DNA from: Rhodospirillum sp.
GTDB lineage: Bacteria; Pseudomonadota; Alphaproteobacteria; Rhodospirillales; Rhodospirillaceae
Length of the DNA: 64,000 nt
Direction: 5' to 3'
NCBI GenBank assembly: GCA_021741145.1
Contig: JAIOYK010000008.1
Location: 1 to 64,000 of the forward strand
The notes beneath the pieces are model-generated. The model saw only the letters and a list, made by a program, of their open reading frames with translations. It was not told where the DNA came from and did not search any database. The position numbers were made by a program, and so were the translations under genes. Each line of letters begins with the position of its first letter. The stretch's first letter is position 1. Positions 34,721 to 46,586 of the stretch are shown here, one piece after another.

Positions 34721-36319
34721 ATGAAACCACTCACCGTCATCGGATTTCTCGGAAGCACCCTGGACGCGAGCAAGTATGGCCCGTCGCGGTGGAGCCAGTG
34801 GCGACCATCGGTCGCGCTGGCCATGCACGAGGACCTGCGGGTGGATCGCTTTCTCCTGCTCCATGGGGAAAAGCATGAGCGGTTGGCGCGCTTCGTGGCC
34901 GAGGACGTGACCTCCGTTTCACCGGAGACCCGGGTGGAGCGGCGACACCTGAATTTCGAGAACCCTTGGGATTTCGAGGAGGTTTACGGCAAGCTTCTGG
35001 ACTTCGCCCTGTCCGAGCCCCTGGATCCGGAAGCCGAGGAATACCTGATCCACATCACCACCGGTACCCATGTGGCTCAGATCTGCCTGTTCCTGCTCAC
35101 GGAAGCCCGCTACCTCCCCGGTAAGCTGCTCCAGACCGGCCCCGCCCGGCGGAGCGTCGATGGGCGGGCCCCGGGTGTCTGGACCAGCATCGACCTGGAC
35201 CTGTCCCGCTACGACAGCATCGCGACCCGGTTCGCCGCGACGACCAGCGAGAACACGTTCTTCCTGAAATCGGGGATAGAAACGCGGAATGCCGCCTTTA
35301 ACCGCATGATCGACGAGATCGAACATGTGGCCTCCCGCTCCCGGGCGCCGATTCTTCTGATGGGGCCAACAGGCGCGGGCAAGAGCCAACTCGCCCGGCG
35401 GATCCATGACCTGAAACGCCTCAAACACCAAATCTCCGGCCCTTTCGTCGAGGTGAACTGCGCCACCCTGAAGGGAGATGGGGCCATGTCCGCCCTGTTC
35501 GGCCACCGAAAGGGTGCGTTCACCGGAGCCATCGCGGATCGGGCGGGGCTTCTGCTTTCGGCGCATGGGGGGATGCTGTTTCTGGATGAAATCGGCGAAC
35601 TCGGCGCCGATGAACAGGCGATGATCCTGCGTGCCATCGAAGAGAAAACCTTCACCCCCGTGGGAATGGACAGCATGGTCTCCAGCGACTTCCAGCTGAT
35701 CGCCGGGACCAACCGCGATTTAGGGGAAGCCGTGGCCACGGGATCGTTCCGTGAGGACCTTTACGCGCGGCTCAATCTGTGGACCTTTTCCCTTCCCGGC
35801 CTCGCCGACCGGCGGGAGGACATCGAGCCCAACCTGGATTACGAGTTGGACCGCTTCGCCGAACGGGAGGGCGAGCGAATCGCCTTCAACAAGGAAGCCC
35901 GGGACCTCTACCTGTGCTTTGCGACATCACCAGCGGCACGCTGGTCGGGTAACTTTCGGGATTTGGCGGCGAGCGTGACCCGCATGGCGACCCTCTCGCC
36001 CCGGGGCCGCATCGACCGGGATTGTGTCACCCTGGAAATCGGACGCCTTGAACGCCTTTGGTCCCTGGGCCAACCGGGCCTGAAGGACGACGGCCTAAGC
36101 GCCCTTCTTGGGGCGGAGCGTTTGGCCGAGATCGACCTGTTTGACCGGATCCAATTGGCGGAAGTCGTTCGAGTCTGCCGAGAAAGCCGCAGCCTCTCCG
36201 AGGCTGGACGAACCCTGTTCGCCGCGTCGAAACGGCGGAAAACGTCCACCAACGACGCCGACCGCCTGAGAAAATATCTCGCGCGCTTCGAACTGGATTG
36301 GGGTGGGTTAAACCCCTAA
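34721..36319 (+). CDS. rtcR: Sigma54-dependent activator of RNA repair, RtcR
   Basis: A 532-residue enhancer-binding protein. The N-terminal half (about 1-165) is the CARF-like ligand domain of RtcR (TVIGFLGSTLDASKYG and ITTGTHVAQICLFLLTEAR). The AAA+ domain has Walker A GPTGAGKS (about 214-221), the sigma54-contact loop GAFTGA (265-270) and Walker B MLFLDEIGE. The C-terminus ends with a helix-turn-helix region. In E. coli RtcR senses RNA fragments or cyclic-phosphate ends and turns on rtcBA. Here it faces the rsr operon across 271 bp that contain the sigma54 promoter. The start was chosen to begin at MKPLTVIGFLG. Confidence 0.95.
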   Translation: MKPLTVIGFLGSTLDASKYGPSRWSQWRPSVALAMHEDLRVDRFLLLHGEKHERLARFVAEDVTSVSPETRVERRHLNFENPWDFEEVYGKLLDFALSEPLDPEAEEYLIHITTGTHVAQICLFLLTEARYLPGKLLQTGPARRSVDGRAPGVWTSIDLDLSRYDSIATRFAATTSENTFFLKSGIETRNAAFNRMIDEIEHVASRSRAPILLMGPTGAGKSQLARRIHDLKRLKHQISGPFVEVNCATLKGDGAMSALFGHRKGAFTGAIADRAGLLLSAHGGMLFLDEIGELGADEQAMILRAIEEKTFTPVGMDSMVSSDFQLIAGTNRDLGEAVATGSFREDLYARLNLWTFSLPGLADRREDIEPNLDYELDRFAEREGERIAFNKEARDLYLCFATSPAARWSGNFRDLAASVTRMATLSPRGRIDRDCVTLEIGRLERLWSLGQPGLKDDGLSALLGAERLAEIDLFDRIQLAEVVRVCRESRSLSEAGRTLFAASKRRKTSTNDADRLRKYLARFELDWGGLNP

Positions 36320-36399
36320 ATGGGGGGATTTGATTAAACCCCTAAGTGAGGGTCCGGGACCCTTCCGGCCCCAGTGGGGGGCGGGGCCAAGCGCCCCGC
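36308..36399. repeat. 12-bp direct repeat and hairpin downstream of rtcR
   Basis: TTAAACCCCTAA is present at 36308-36319, where it includes the rtcR stop, and again at 36334-36345. Downstream, GCGGGGC (36381-36387) pairs with GCCCCGC (36393-36399) around a 5-nt loop. The hairpin is likely the terminator shared by the convergent rtcR and lapA genes. Confidence 0.5.
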
Positions 36400-36407
36400 G
36401 CTTTCCC

Positions 36408-36743
36408 TCACGCCGCGGGTGGTAGGACCTTCTGGGCTTCGGTCACCTCGACGAGCGTCTGGTTCTCGGCCAGACTCTTCTCCAGATCCCGCTTCAAGCC
36501 CCGAATCTCCAGATCCCTGTCCCGCAGGCGCACACGCAGCTTGGCCGCGCCAATCCACGTGAACGAACCGCCCACCACCAAGCCAATCACCAGAGCGCCC
36601 AGACACAAAAGATAGAGTGGCAGGTCGACGGAGAAAGGAGTGGGCCAAAGGCTGACGGAGACCGCGTCCCGGTTGTTCACGGCGAACACGGCGGCAACGA
36701 CCGCCAACGGCAGGCCAATCAGCCAGAACACAAGCTTTCTCAC
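36408..36743 (-). CDS. LapA-domain (DUF1049) inner-membrane protein
   Basis: A 111-residue protein starting at GTG, supported by AAGGGAGAG. Two membrane spans (VFWLIGLPLAVVAAVFAV and YLLCLGALVIGLVVGGSF) enclose a short loop containing NNRDAVSVSLWP, the LapA/DUF1049 signature. A cytoplasmic coiled coil of about 40 residues follows. Relatives act with LapB/YciM in lipopolysaccharide assembly control, but lapB is not adjacent here. It follows ihfB on the same strand, the usual alphaproteobacterial order. Confidence 0.85.
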   Translation of the reverse strand: MRKLVFWLIGLPLAVVAAVFAVNNRDAVSVSLWPTPFSVDLPLYLLCLGALVIGLVVGGSFTWIGAAKLRVRLRDRDLEIRGLKRDLEKSLAENQTLVEVTEAQKVLPPAA

Positions 36744-36830
36744 GGTCTCTCCCTTCCCGGAGTCACCGAAGGACTCCGCGATGATGACGAACAACCCGCT
36801 GAAAGGGGGCCGCTCAATGGTCAGGGGATC

Positions 36831-37133
36831 TTATTCGTCGTCTTCCCCGCCGTCACCCCCATTGAGCATCTCACGGAGCTGTTTGCCGGTCTTGAAATAG
36901 GGCGCGGCCTTGGCATCCACGTCCACGGTCTCCCCGGTGCGGGGATTGCGCCCCACACGGGCATCCCGACGCTTGACCGAAAAGGCCCCGAAGCCACGCA
37001 ACTCCACTCTGTCTCCCCGGGCCAGGGCATCGGCGACTTCATCGAAAATGGTCGAGACGATGCGCTCAACGTCCCTTTGGTACAGGTGAGGATTCTTTTC
37101 CGCCAACCGCGCGATCAATTCGGATTTTGTCAT
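36831..37133 (-). CDS. ihfB: Integration host factor beta subunit
   Basis: A 100-residue HU/IHF-family protein that pairs with IhfA to bend DNA at specific sites. [20 protein letters not shown] and [20 protein letters not shown] are IHF-beta signatures, and the arm includes [12 protein letters not shown]. The Pro in RNPRTG inserts into the minor groove in family members. An acidic tail (GGDGGEDDE) ends the protein. IHF would also assist sigma54 promoters such as the one upstream of rsr. It lies after rpsA, the common position, but a terminator separates them, so it probably has its own promoter. Confidence 0.96.
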   Translation of the reverse strand: MTKSELIARLAEKNPHLYQRDVERIVSTIFDEVADALARGDRVELRGFGAFSVKRRDARVGRNPRTGETVDVDAKAAPYFKTGKQLREMLNGGDGGEDDE

Positions 37134-37263
37134 CGCCCCGACTGCCCCTTTCCACCCATTTGCGCCATAGAAGGCTTAACAGAGCGTGCCATGGGGAAGG
37201 GGGAGCGTCAAGCAAGCCGCTCATTTGAAAGCATTTTTTACGGAGTTCCAAGCCTCGGACCAG

Positions 37264-37295
37264 AAAAAGGCGCCACCGGTTTCCCCGGTGGCGCC
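37264..37295 (-). terminator. Rho-independent terminator of rpsA
   Basis: On the minus strand GGCGCCACCGG and CCGGTGGCGCC form a perfect 11-bp stem with a 5-nt loop, followed immediately by TTTTT. It begins 30 bp after the rpsA stop. Confidence 0.92.
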
Positions 37296-37325
37296 CATTT
37301 TCGCGGTGTATCAAGGCGAAACGCC

Positions 37326-39041
<1,716 letters not shown>

Positions 39042-39314
39042 ATGTCAGATCTTCCTTTCTACTCGTCATGTTTTTCAGGCCAGCCGGTTGGTTCCGGCGG
39101 TCTTGAGATCGGGATACCAGATCGCCCCAATCGGAGTCGGTCTGGCGGGACACGTACGGATCGGACCATGACCAGGTCCATCCCCCTCCCGGAAGGAGTC
39201 CGGAAAAGCCACAAGCCCCGAGGACTCCACCCAACAGGGGGAGCCCCGGGGTCCTCTCCGGGTCGGGGGTTCAACCGATGACCAAGGGACCAGCGGCAGA
39301 GGCTAACCCATTGG
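39042..39314 (-). promoter_or_regulatory. rpsA leader with inverted repeats
   Basis: The gap from cmk to rpsA is 273 bp. GCTAACC (39302-39308) and GGTTAGC (39313-39319) form a 7-bp hairpin that overlaps the cmk stop. A second paired region joins GAGGACT near 39220 with GGTCCTC near 39250. These may be a partial terminator and a structured leader for S1 feedback control. No promoter boxes are certain. Confidence 0.45.
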
Positions 39315-39962
39315 TTAGCTTCGAGAACCGACGGTTTTCTCGGCCAAGACGGCGAGCGCGGCGTCCAGCGCCTGCTCGGCGTTCATGTTGGAGGTGTCGA
39401 GAACGACCGCATCCGCGGCCTGAGCCATCGGGGCGACCGAGCGTCCACTGTCACGGGCATCCCGCTCCTTCATGTCACGCAGAACGTCCTCTTCCTTAGC
39501 ATCCAGGCCATTCGCCCGCAACTCCAGAAGTCGCCGGTTCGCGCGGGTTTCCACGCTGGCGGTCACGAAGAACTTGGCGTCGGCATCCGGGCAGACCACG
39601 GTGCCGATATCCCGCCCATCCAGAACCGCCCCCCGGCAGCCATTCGGCGGACGGCTGGCAAAGGCCCGCTGCAGGTCCAGAAGGGCCGCGCGCACACCGG
39701 GGATGGCCGCCACCTTCGACGCGGCTATCCCGGCCTCGTCGGTGGTCAGCACCGGATCCCCCAGGGTCGCGGTGTCCAGGGCGCGGGCCGCGGTCTCCGC
39801 CGTTTCCGGGTCGGTGGGATCGCCACCAGCCCGCACCACGGCCATGCCCACGGCGCGGTAGAGCTTACCCGTATCCAAATGGGCATAGCCCAGACGGCCG
39901 GCCAGGCGCCGAGACAGGGTCCCCTTACCGGAGGCGGCGGGTCCATCAATGGCGATGATCAT
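39315..39962 (-). CDS. cmk: Cytidylate kinase
   Basis: A 215-residue (d)CMP kinase. IAIDGPAASGKGTLSRRLA is the P-loop at the N-terminus. LDTGKLYRAVGMAVV is the CMP-binding segment, and GAVLDGRDIGTVVCPDADAK is the conserved central motif. It converts CMP and dCMP to their diphosphates in the cytoplasm. It follows aroA by 23 bp, so both are probably on one transcript. Confidence 0.96.
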   Translation of the reverse strand: MIIAIDGPAASGKGTLSRRLAGRLGYAHLDTGKLYRAVGMAVVRAGGDPTDPETAETAARALDTATLGDPVLTTDEAGIAASKVAAIPGVRAALLDLQRAFASRPPNGCRGAVLDGRDIGTVVCPDADAKFFVTASVETRANRRLLELRANGLDAKEEDVLRDMKERDARDSGRSVAPMAQAADAVVLDTSNMNAEQALDAALAVLAEKTVGSRS

Positions 39963-39985
39963 GGAGATCTCCTAAATCCTTTTTT

Positions 39986-41374
39986 CTATCGGACATAGTC
40001 AACGGTCGCGCCCAGGCTCGCCATCAGGGCGGCGAATCCGGGGAAACTGGTGTCGATGGCCCGGCCGTCGTCGATGGTCACCGGTTCCTCGGTAATCAGG
40101 CCCAGGACCAGGAACGACATGCCGATGCGATGATCCAGGTTGACAGGCACGGTGGCCCCTCCCATTGGCGGTTCGGACTTGCCGTGGACGATCAGGGTGT
40201 CGCCGTCGACCTCCACCGAGACACCGCAGGCGGCCAATCCTTCGGCCATGGCGGTCAAGCGGTCACTCTCCTTCACCCTCAGTTCACCCAGGCCATGCAT
40301 CCGAGTCTCCCCCCTGGCCATGGACGCGGCCACGGCTAGGATTGGATATTCGTCGATCATGGAGGGCGCCCGGCTGGCCGGAACCTCGATCCCCGTCAGC
40401 GGCGCGGCGCGGACTTCCAGGTCGGCCACGGGCTCGCCGGCTTCCTCGCGGGGGGAGCGGATCAAAATATCCGCGCCCATCTCGCGCAAGGTCTCGATCA
40501 AACCGATCCGCTGGGGGTTCATGCCGACACCCGTCAGGGTGATATGGCTGTCCGGCACCAGAACCGCCGCGACCAGGGGAAAGGCCGCGGACGAGGGATC
40601 CGCGGGCACGACAATGGATCCGCCGATCAATTCCGGCTGTCCCACCAGGGTGATCACCGTCTCTCCCCCGTCGCCATCTTCCACCCGGAGATCCGCGCCA
40701 AAATGACGCAGCATCCGTTCCGTATGATCCCGGGTCGGGGTGGGTTCAATCACCGTTGTCTTCCCCGGGGTGTTCAACCCGGCCAGCAACACCGCGGATT
40801 TCACCTGGGCACTGGCCATGGGAACCCGGTAGGTGATTGGCACGGGCTCGGCGCCTCCTTGGATGGCCATGGGCAACCGCGCGCCCGACCGTCCCATGAA
40901 CCGAGCGCCGAAAAGGGACAGGGGCTCGGTCACACGCTTCATGGGGCGCTTGCGCAGGGAGCCATCGCCGGTCATCACGGCGGTCAGATCGTGGGTGGCG
41001 AGCAGCCCCATCAGCAGACGCGCGCCGGTCCCGGCGTTGCCCATGTCGAGCACGTCGGCGGGCTCCATCAACCCCCCCACGCCGACACCATCGATCCGCC
41101 AGAGAGGTCCCCCATCGGGCGCCCCATCGGCGATCCGCTCCACCTTGGCGCCCATGGCGGTCATGGCCTTGGCCGTGGCGACCACATCCTCGCCCTCCAG
41201 CAGGCCGGTGACCTCGGTCCGGCCCACGGCGAGACCGCCAAGCATCAGGGACCGATGGGAAATGGACTTGTCTCCCGGAACCCGGACCGTGCCCGCCAGC
41301 GCGCCGCCCCGACGCGACCGGAGAGGAAGGGGGCCAGCCTCCTGCTGGGCCGACGGGGAGATGGTCTGGCTCAT
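39986..41374 (-). CDS. aroA: 3-phosphoshikimate 1-carboxyvinyltransferase (EPSP synthase)
   Basis: A 462-residue AroA that joins phosphoenolpyruvate to shikimate-3-phosphate in the shikimate pathway. [18 protein letters not shown] near the start binds substrate. [15 protein letters not shown] and [14 protein letters not shown] carry the EPSP synthase signatures. The LLxG-x-G-T motif is of the Ala-type common in alphaproteobacteria (class II enzymes), inferred from NAGTGARL. I chose the start giving [11 protein letters not shown] because GCGAGGA sits at correct spacing; a 25-codon upstream extension is possible but G/C-poor in conservation. Confidence 0.96.
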   Translation of the reverse strand: MSQTISPSAQQEAGPLPLRSRRGGALAGTVRVPGDKSISHRSLMLGGLAVGRTEVTGLLEGEDVVATAKAMTAMGAKVERIADGAPDGGPLWRIDGVGVGGLMEPADVLDMGNAGTGARLLMGLLATHDLTAVMTGDGSLRKRPMKRVTEPLSLFGARFMGRSGARLPMAIQGGAEPVPITYRVPMASAQVKSAVLLAGLNTPGKTTVIEPTPTRDHTERMLRHFGADLRVEDGDGGETVITLVGQPELIGGSIVVPADPSSAAFPLVAAVLVPDSHITLTGVGMNPQRIGLIETLREMGADILIRSPREEAGEPVADLEVRAAPLTGIEVPASRAPSMIDEYPILAVAASMARGETRMHGLGELRVKESDRLTAMAEGLAACGVSVEVDGDTLIVHGKSEPPMGGATVPVNLDHRIGMSFLVLGLITEEPVTIDDGRAIDTSFPGFAALMASLGATVDYVR

Positions 41375-41677
41375 CGTATCCTCGCTGTGGAACATCCTTG
41401 GGGGCCGCTGTTTACCATAGCCTTCCGCCCGGGGGTAGTCCGCCGACAACGCGTCGGACGACCCGTCCCAGGCGTCGCGTGGGACGTTTCAATCTGGCCC
41501 CAGGAGAATTTAATGATGATTTGATTTTGACAAGCACCAGAAGAAAGTGGCAATAGCCCCTGTCCCGTGACCCACCCGCCAACTTTTTAGGGTGGACCAA
41601 ACCATTTCGCCTTGTGCGGAACGACTGTTCGGGACAAGGTCCGGAAATGATCCGAACGCCAGTAGGGAGAGGAAAAG

Positions 41678-42007
41678 GTGGCCAAGCCTGAGTGGGGTTT
41701 TAAACGCACCTGCCTGAATTGTGGCGCCCGTTTTTACGACATGCGCCGAGATCCCATCGTTTGTCCCAAGTGCGAGGCCCTCTACGAGGTCGAGGCCGTG
41801 GTCAAGCCGCGCCGCGCCCCGAAGAAGGAAACGCCCAAGCCCGTCGCCGCGCCGATCCCGGATGACGATGAGGATCTGGAGGACGAACTGGAGGTCGACA
41901 GTGAGGAAGAAGATGAAGATCTGATTGAAGACGTCTCCGATCTGGGTGAGGATGATGATGACCTCGAAGAGGTCAAGGAGCACATCGAGGTCGATAAGGA
42001 CGACTGA
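41678..42007 (+). CDS. TIGR02300 family (FYDLN acid domain) protein
   Basis: A 109-residue protein. The N-terminal third has two CxxC-type pairs (CLNCG and CPKC), around FYDMRRDPIVCPKCEALYEV, forming a probable zinc ribbon. The remainder is extremely acidic with Asp/Glu runs. This layout defines TIGR02300, found in alphaproteobacteria and without known function. The start is GTG, preceded by GGGAGAGGAAAA. It is commonly encoded next to aroA/cmk, as here, on the opposite strand. Confidence 0.92.
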   Translation: MAKPEWGFKRTCLNCGARFYDMRRDPIVCPKCEALYEVEAVVKPRRAPKKETPKPVAAPIPDDDEDLEDELEVDSEEEDEDLIEDVSDLGEDDDDLEEVKEHIEVDKDD

Positions 42008-42025
42008 GGTCCGGACCGACGGACC

Positions 42026-42048
42026 GGGTGATTCCCGGGGGATCACCC
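42026..42048. terminator. Hairpin after the TIGR02300 gene
   Basis: GGGTGAT pairs with ATCACCC, and an inner CCC/GGG extends the stem. It starts 19 bp after the stop codon. No T-run follows, so a Rho-independent role is uncertain. Confidence 0.5.
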
Positions 42049-42233
42049 GCCTTCCGAAAAAAAACGCGAGCCGGTGCATTTTTCTCTTGCCCCACCCCGC
42101 GACGGAGGCTAAAACCCCGGACCTCGGCACGACGCGGTGGCCAACACCAAAGCAAAAAGCCGTTATTTCCCAAGGCCTTGGGCGATTTCTTACGGGTTCG
42201 ACCTCGGAACGAAAGCGCCTGGGCAACCCAGAT

Positions 42234-42309
<76 letters not shown>

Positions 42310-42315
42310 AATCCC

Positions 42316-42353
42316 AAAAAAACCCGCTTCGCTCCGCGAGGCGGGTTTTTTTT
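42316..42353 (+). terminator. Terminator after tRNA-Ala
   Basis: ACCCGC pairs with GCGGGT around a loop with internal pairing, followed by eight T residues. The A-run on the 5' side also makes it usable from the minus strand for the convergent gene. Confidence 0.9.
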
Positions 42354-42400
42354 GATGCCCAGTCCCGACATCGTTCATCGCCACCAAAACCCGTTCCACC

Positions 42401-42742
42401 TCACTCCGCCAGGGGCGGGAAACCGCCCATGGCGCAATCCTTGTCCAGCGCCGCCTCCCACAGGGCTTGGTATTCCCCCTTGAGGCGGGCGTATTCGTGG
42501 GTCCGCTGGCCATCGCCTTCCAGGAAGAACAGGGCGGGGGGAAAAACCGCGACGCCCAGGCCCAGGGTCCAGGCGTCGCCAGTGGCGTTGCCGTTGATCT
42601 CCGTGGCCAGCACCAAGGCGCGAGCGAATAGGGTGTCCCGATCCACGGCGATCTGGTCGCGGTCATAGGCGGCGAACTGGCTGCTCGACACCCAAATGGG
42701 GTCGATTTCCGCCGGCCGATCGGCGCAAGCGGATTGGACCAA
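42401..42742 (-). CDS. Unknown protein with possible signal sequence and unclear start
   Basis: From the TTG at 42742 the product is 113 residues with one hydrophobic stretch (WTLGLGVAVFPPALFFLEG) and a C-terminal helix ending EYARLKGEYQALWEAALDKD. In-frame codons upstream give RRNLGISIVLLGGLVQSACA, which looks like an export signal. No ATG, GTG or TTG stands ahead of that segment, although AGGAGA is present. So either the start is a rare codon, or the gene has lost its start, or the TTG start is real and the protein is cytoplasmic. I do not recognise the family. It follows queG on the same strand, after a 193-bp gap. Confidence 0.5.
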   Translation of the reverse strand: MVQSACADRPAEIDPIWVSSSQFAAYDRDQIAVDRDTLFARALVLATEINGNATGDAWTLGLGVAVFPPALFFLEGDGQRTHEYARLKGEYQALWEAALDKDCAMGGFPPLAE

Positions 42743-42934
42743 ACCACCCAGAAGGACGATGGAGATTCCGAGGTTTCTCCTGACTTCCCCTTTTGAGCGG
42801 CCCCCATTGGACCCACCCCCCTCGTTTCCGCGGACGGTGCCTCGCGTCCACCCTCCGAACCGACCCCTCGGAGGTCCCCCTGAACAGGTCCAAGCGCTTC
42901 GGAGTCGAGGCAGAGGCCCCTGGCCCCCCTCTGG

Positions 42935-44083
42935 TCACCGGTCCATGCCCGCCAGGACGCGCAACTCCTCCAGAACATCTCCGTCCTCTTCCACGGCGAG
43001 GCGGCTCCGGGCGAGGGAGCGGGCCTCCCCCCCAGGGGCCAGTTGCCCAAACGCCCAGACCGCCGCGCCGCGAACCAGGGGATCGGCGTCCCGCACCAAC
43101 CGCCGCGCGGTCTCCGCCCGGCCCGGATCTCCCCCGTTCCCCAGGGCGATCAGCACGTTCCGCACAAACCGCCCCCGACCGATCCGCTTGATGGGCGAGG
43201 CGGAAAACAGACTTCGGAATCCGGCATCGTCCAGCTCCGCCAAATCGGCCAGACGGGGCGCGGTCAACTCCACCCGGGGCAGGAAGGCGGGATCGGTGGT
43301 GGGAGAGGCGAAGCGGTTCCAGGGACAGACCGCCAGACAGTCGTCGCAGCCATAGATCCGATTGCCCAGGAGGGGGCGGAGGGCGCGCGGAATCGGCCCC
43401 GGATGCTCGATGGTCAGATAAGACACGCAGAGCCGCCCATCGATGCGCCCCGGCCCCGTCAGGGCGCCCGTGGGGCAAACGTCGAGGCAGCGGGTACAGC
43501 GCCCGCAATGGTCCCCCTCCTCCCCATCCGGGGGCAGGTCCAGGGTCGAGAAGATTTCCGTCAGGAACAGCCAGGAGCCATGGGATCGGCTGACCAGATT
43601 GGTGTGCTTGCCCCGCCAGCCCAATCCACTCCGCGCCGCCAAGGGTTTTTCCATCACCGGCGCGGTGTCCACGAAGACCTTCACCGCCCCCCCCTGACGG
43701 GAGACCAGCCATTGGGCCAGGGTCTTGGCCCGCCCCTTGGCCACGTCGTGGTAATCCCGGTTGCGGGCATAGACACTGATCGCCCCCCGGTCCGGATGGT
43801 CGAGCAGGGCCAGGGGATCGTGGCCCGGCGCGTAGGACAGGCCGAGGACCAGGACCGTCACCGCCTCGGGCCAGAGGACGCGCGGATCCCCCCGGCGCTC
43901 CCGGGTGTCGGCCATCCAGGCCATGGCGCCCTGGCGTCCCTCGGCCAGGAAGCCGTCCAAGTCGGCGCGCACGCTGTCGGGCAGGGTCGCCCGGGCGAAA
44001 TGGCAGGCGTCGAACCCCAATTCCCGCGCCCGGGCGCGGATGGTGTCCTTGATCTCCTCCGGATTGGCTAAGGGCTTGGCCAT
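42935..44083 (-). CDS. queG: Epoxyqueuosine reductase
   Basis: A 382-residue cobalamin- and iron-sulfur-dependent enzyme that reduces epoxyqueuosine in tRNA to queuosine, the last pathway step. Two [4Fe-4S] motifs are complete: CGRCTRCLDVCPTGAL and CDDCLAVCPWN. ARSGLGWRGKHTNLVSRSHG is the family motif near the cobalamin site. The C-terminus ends in HEAT-like helices that bind tRNA. It lies 9 bp after tgt in a queA-tgt-queG run, so one transcript supplies the last three queuosine steps. Confidence 0.95.
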   Translation of the reverse strand: MAKPLANPEEIKDTIRARARELGFDACHFARATLPDSVRADLDGFLAEGRQGAMAWMADTRERRGDPRVLWPEAVTVLVLGLSYAPGHDPLALLDHPDRGAISVYARNRDYHDVAKGRAKTLAQWLVSRQGGAVKVFVDTAPVMEKPLAARSGLGWRGKHTNLVSRSHGSWLFLTEIFSTLDLPPDGEEGDHCGRCTRCLDVCPTGALTGPGRIDGRLCVSYLTIEHPGPIPRALRPLLGNRIYGCDDCLAVCPWNRFASPTTDPAFLPRVELTAPRLADLAELDDAGFRSLFSASPIKRIGRGRFVRNVLIALGNGGDPGRAETARRLVRDADPLVRGAAVWAFGQLAPGGEARSLARSRLAVEEDGDVLEELRVLAGMDR

Positions 44084-44092
44084 GGAGGCGTC

Positions 44093-46269
<2,177 letters not shown>

Positions 46270-46586
46270 GGGGTTTCGCCATATCCAAGGAAAAAGGAAA
46301 GCCCCGTCAGTCGGAAACCGGGGCGCCAGGGTGCTTTACCAAGACCTCAGACGTGGAAAAAGAAAAAACCTCCCGCTCGGATTATAAATCTATACGTGCA
46401 TAATTTTTAAATATTTACCGGAAGAAGCATCTTGATACACCAAGGTCTGTCCTGTACCGTTTATTTGATTTTGACTGTTCCGGTTTTCACGCTGGTTCCC
46501 TCTCTCCCCCACCCTCTCCCCGTGGCCCGCATGCCAGGCTGGAATCGATCCGCCTGCCCAGCCCCGACATTGAACGGAGTCACCCG
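46270..46586. other. AT-rich divergent promoter region between queA and the chemoreceptor
   Basis: This 317-bp gap has no gene. A CGGGG-rich hairpin (GCCCCG around 46303 and CGGGGC around 46319) lies near queA. Positions 46378-46475 are strongly A/T-rich for this genome, with stretches such as ATTATAAATCTATACG and ATTTTTAAATATTTACC. They probably carry promoters for queA and the chemoreceptor. I see no certain -35/-10 pair. Confidence 0.4.

Noticed and set aside
46270-46586. A preQ1 riboswitch upstream of queA
   Set aside because: The short pseudoknot pattern with an A-rich tail was not found, and queA-tgt are not preQ1 biosynthesis genes.
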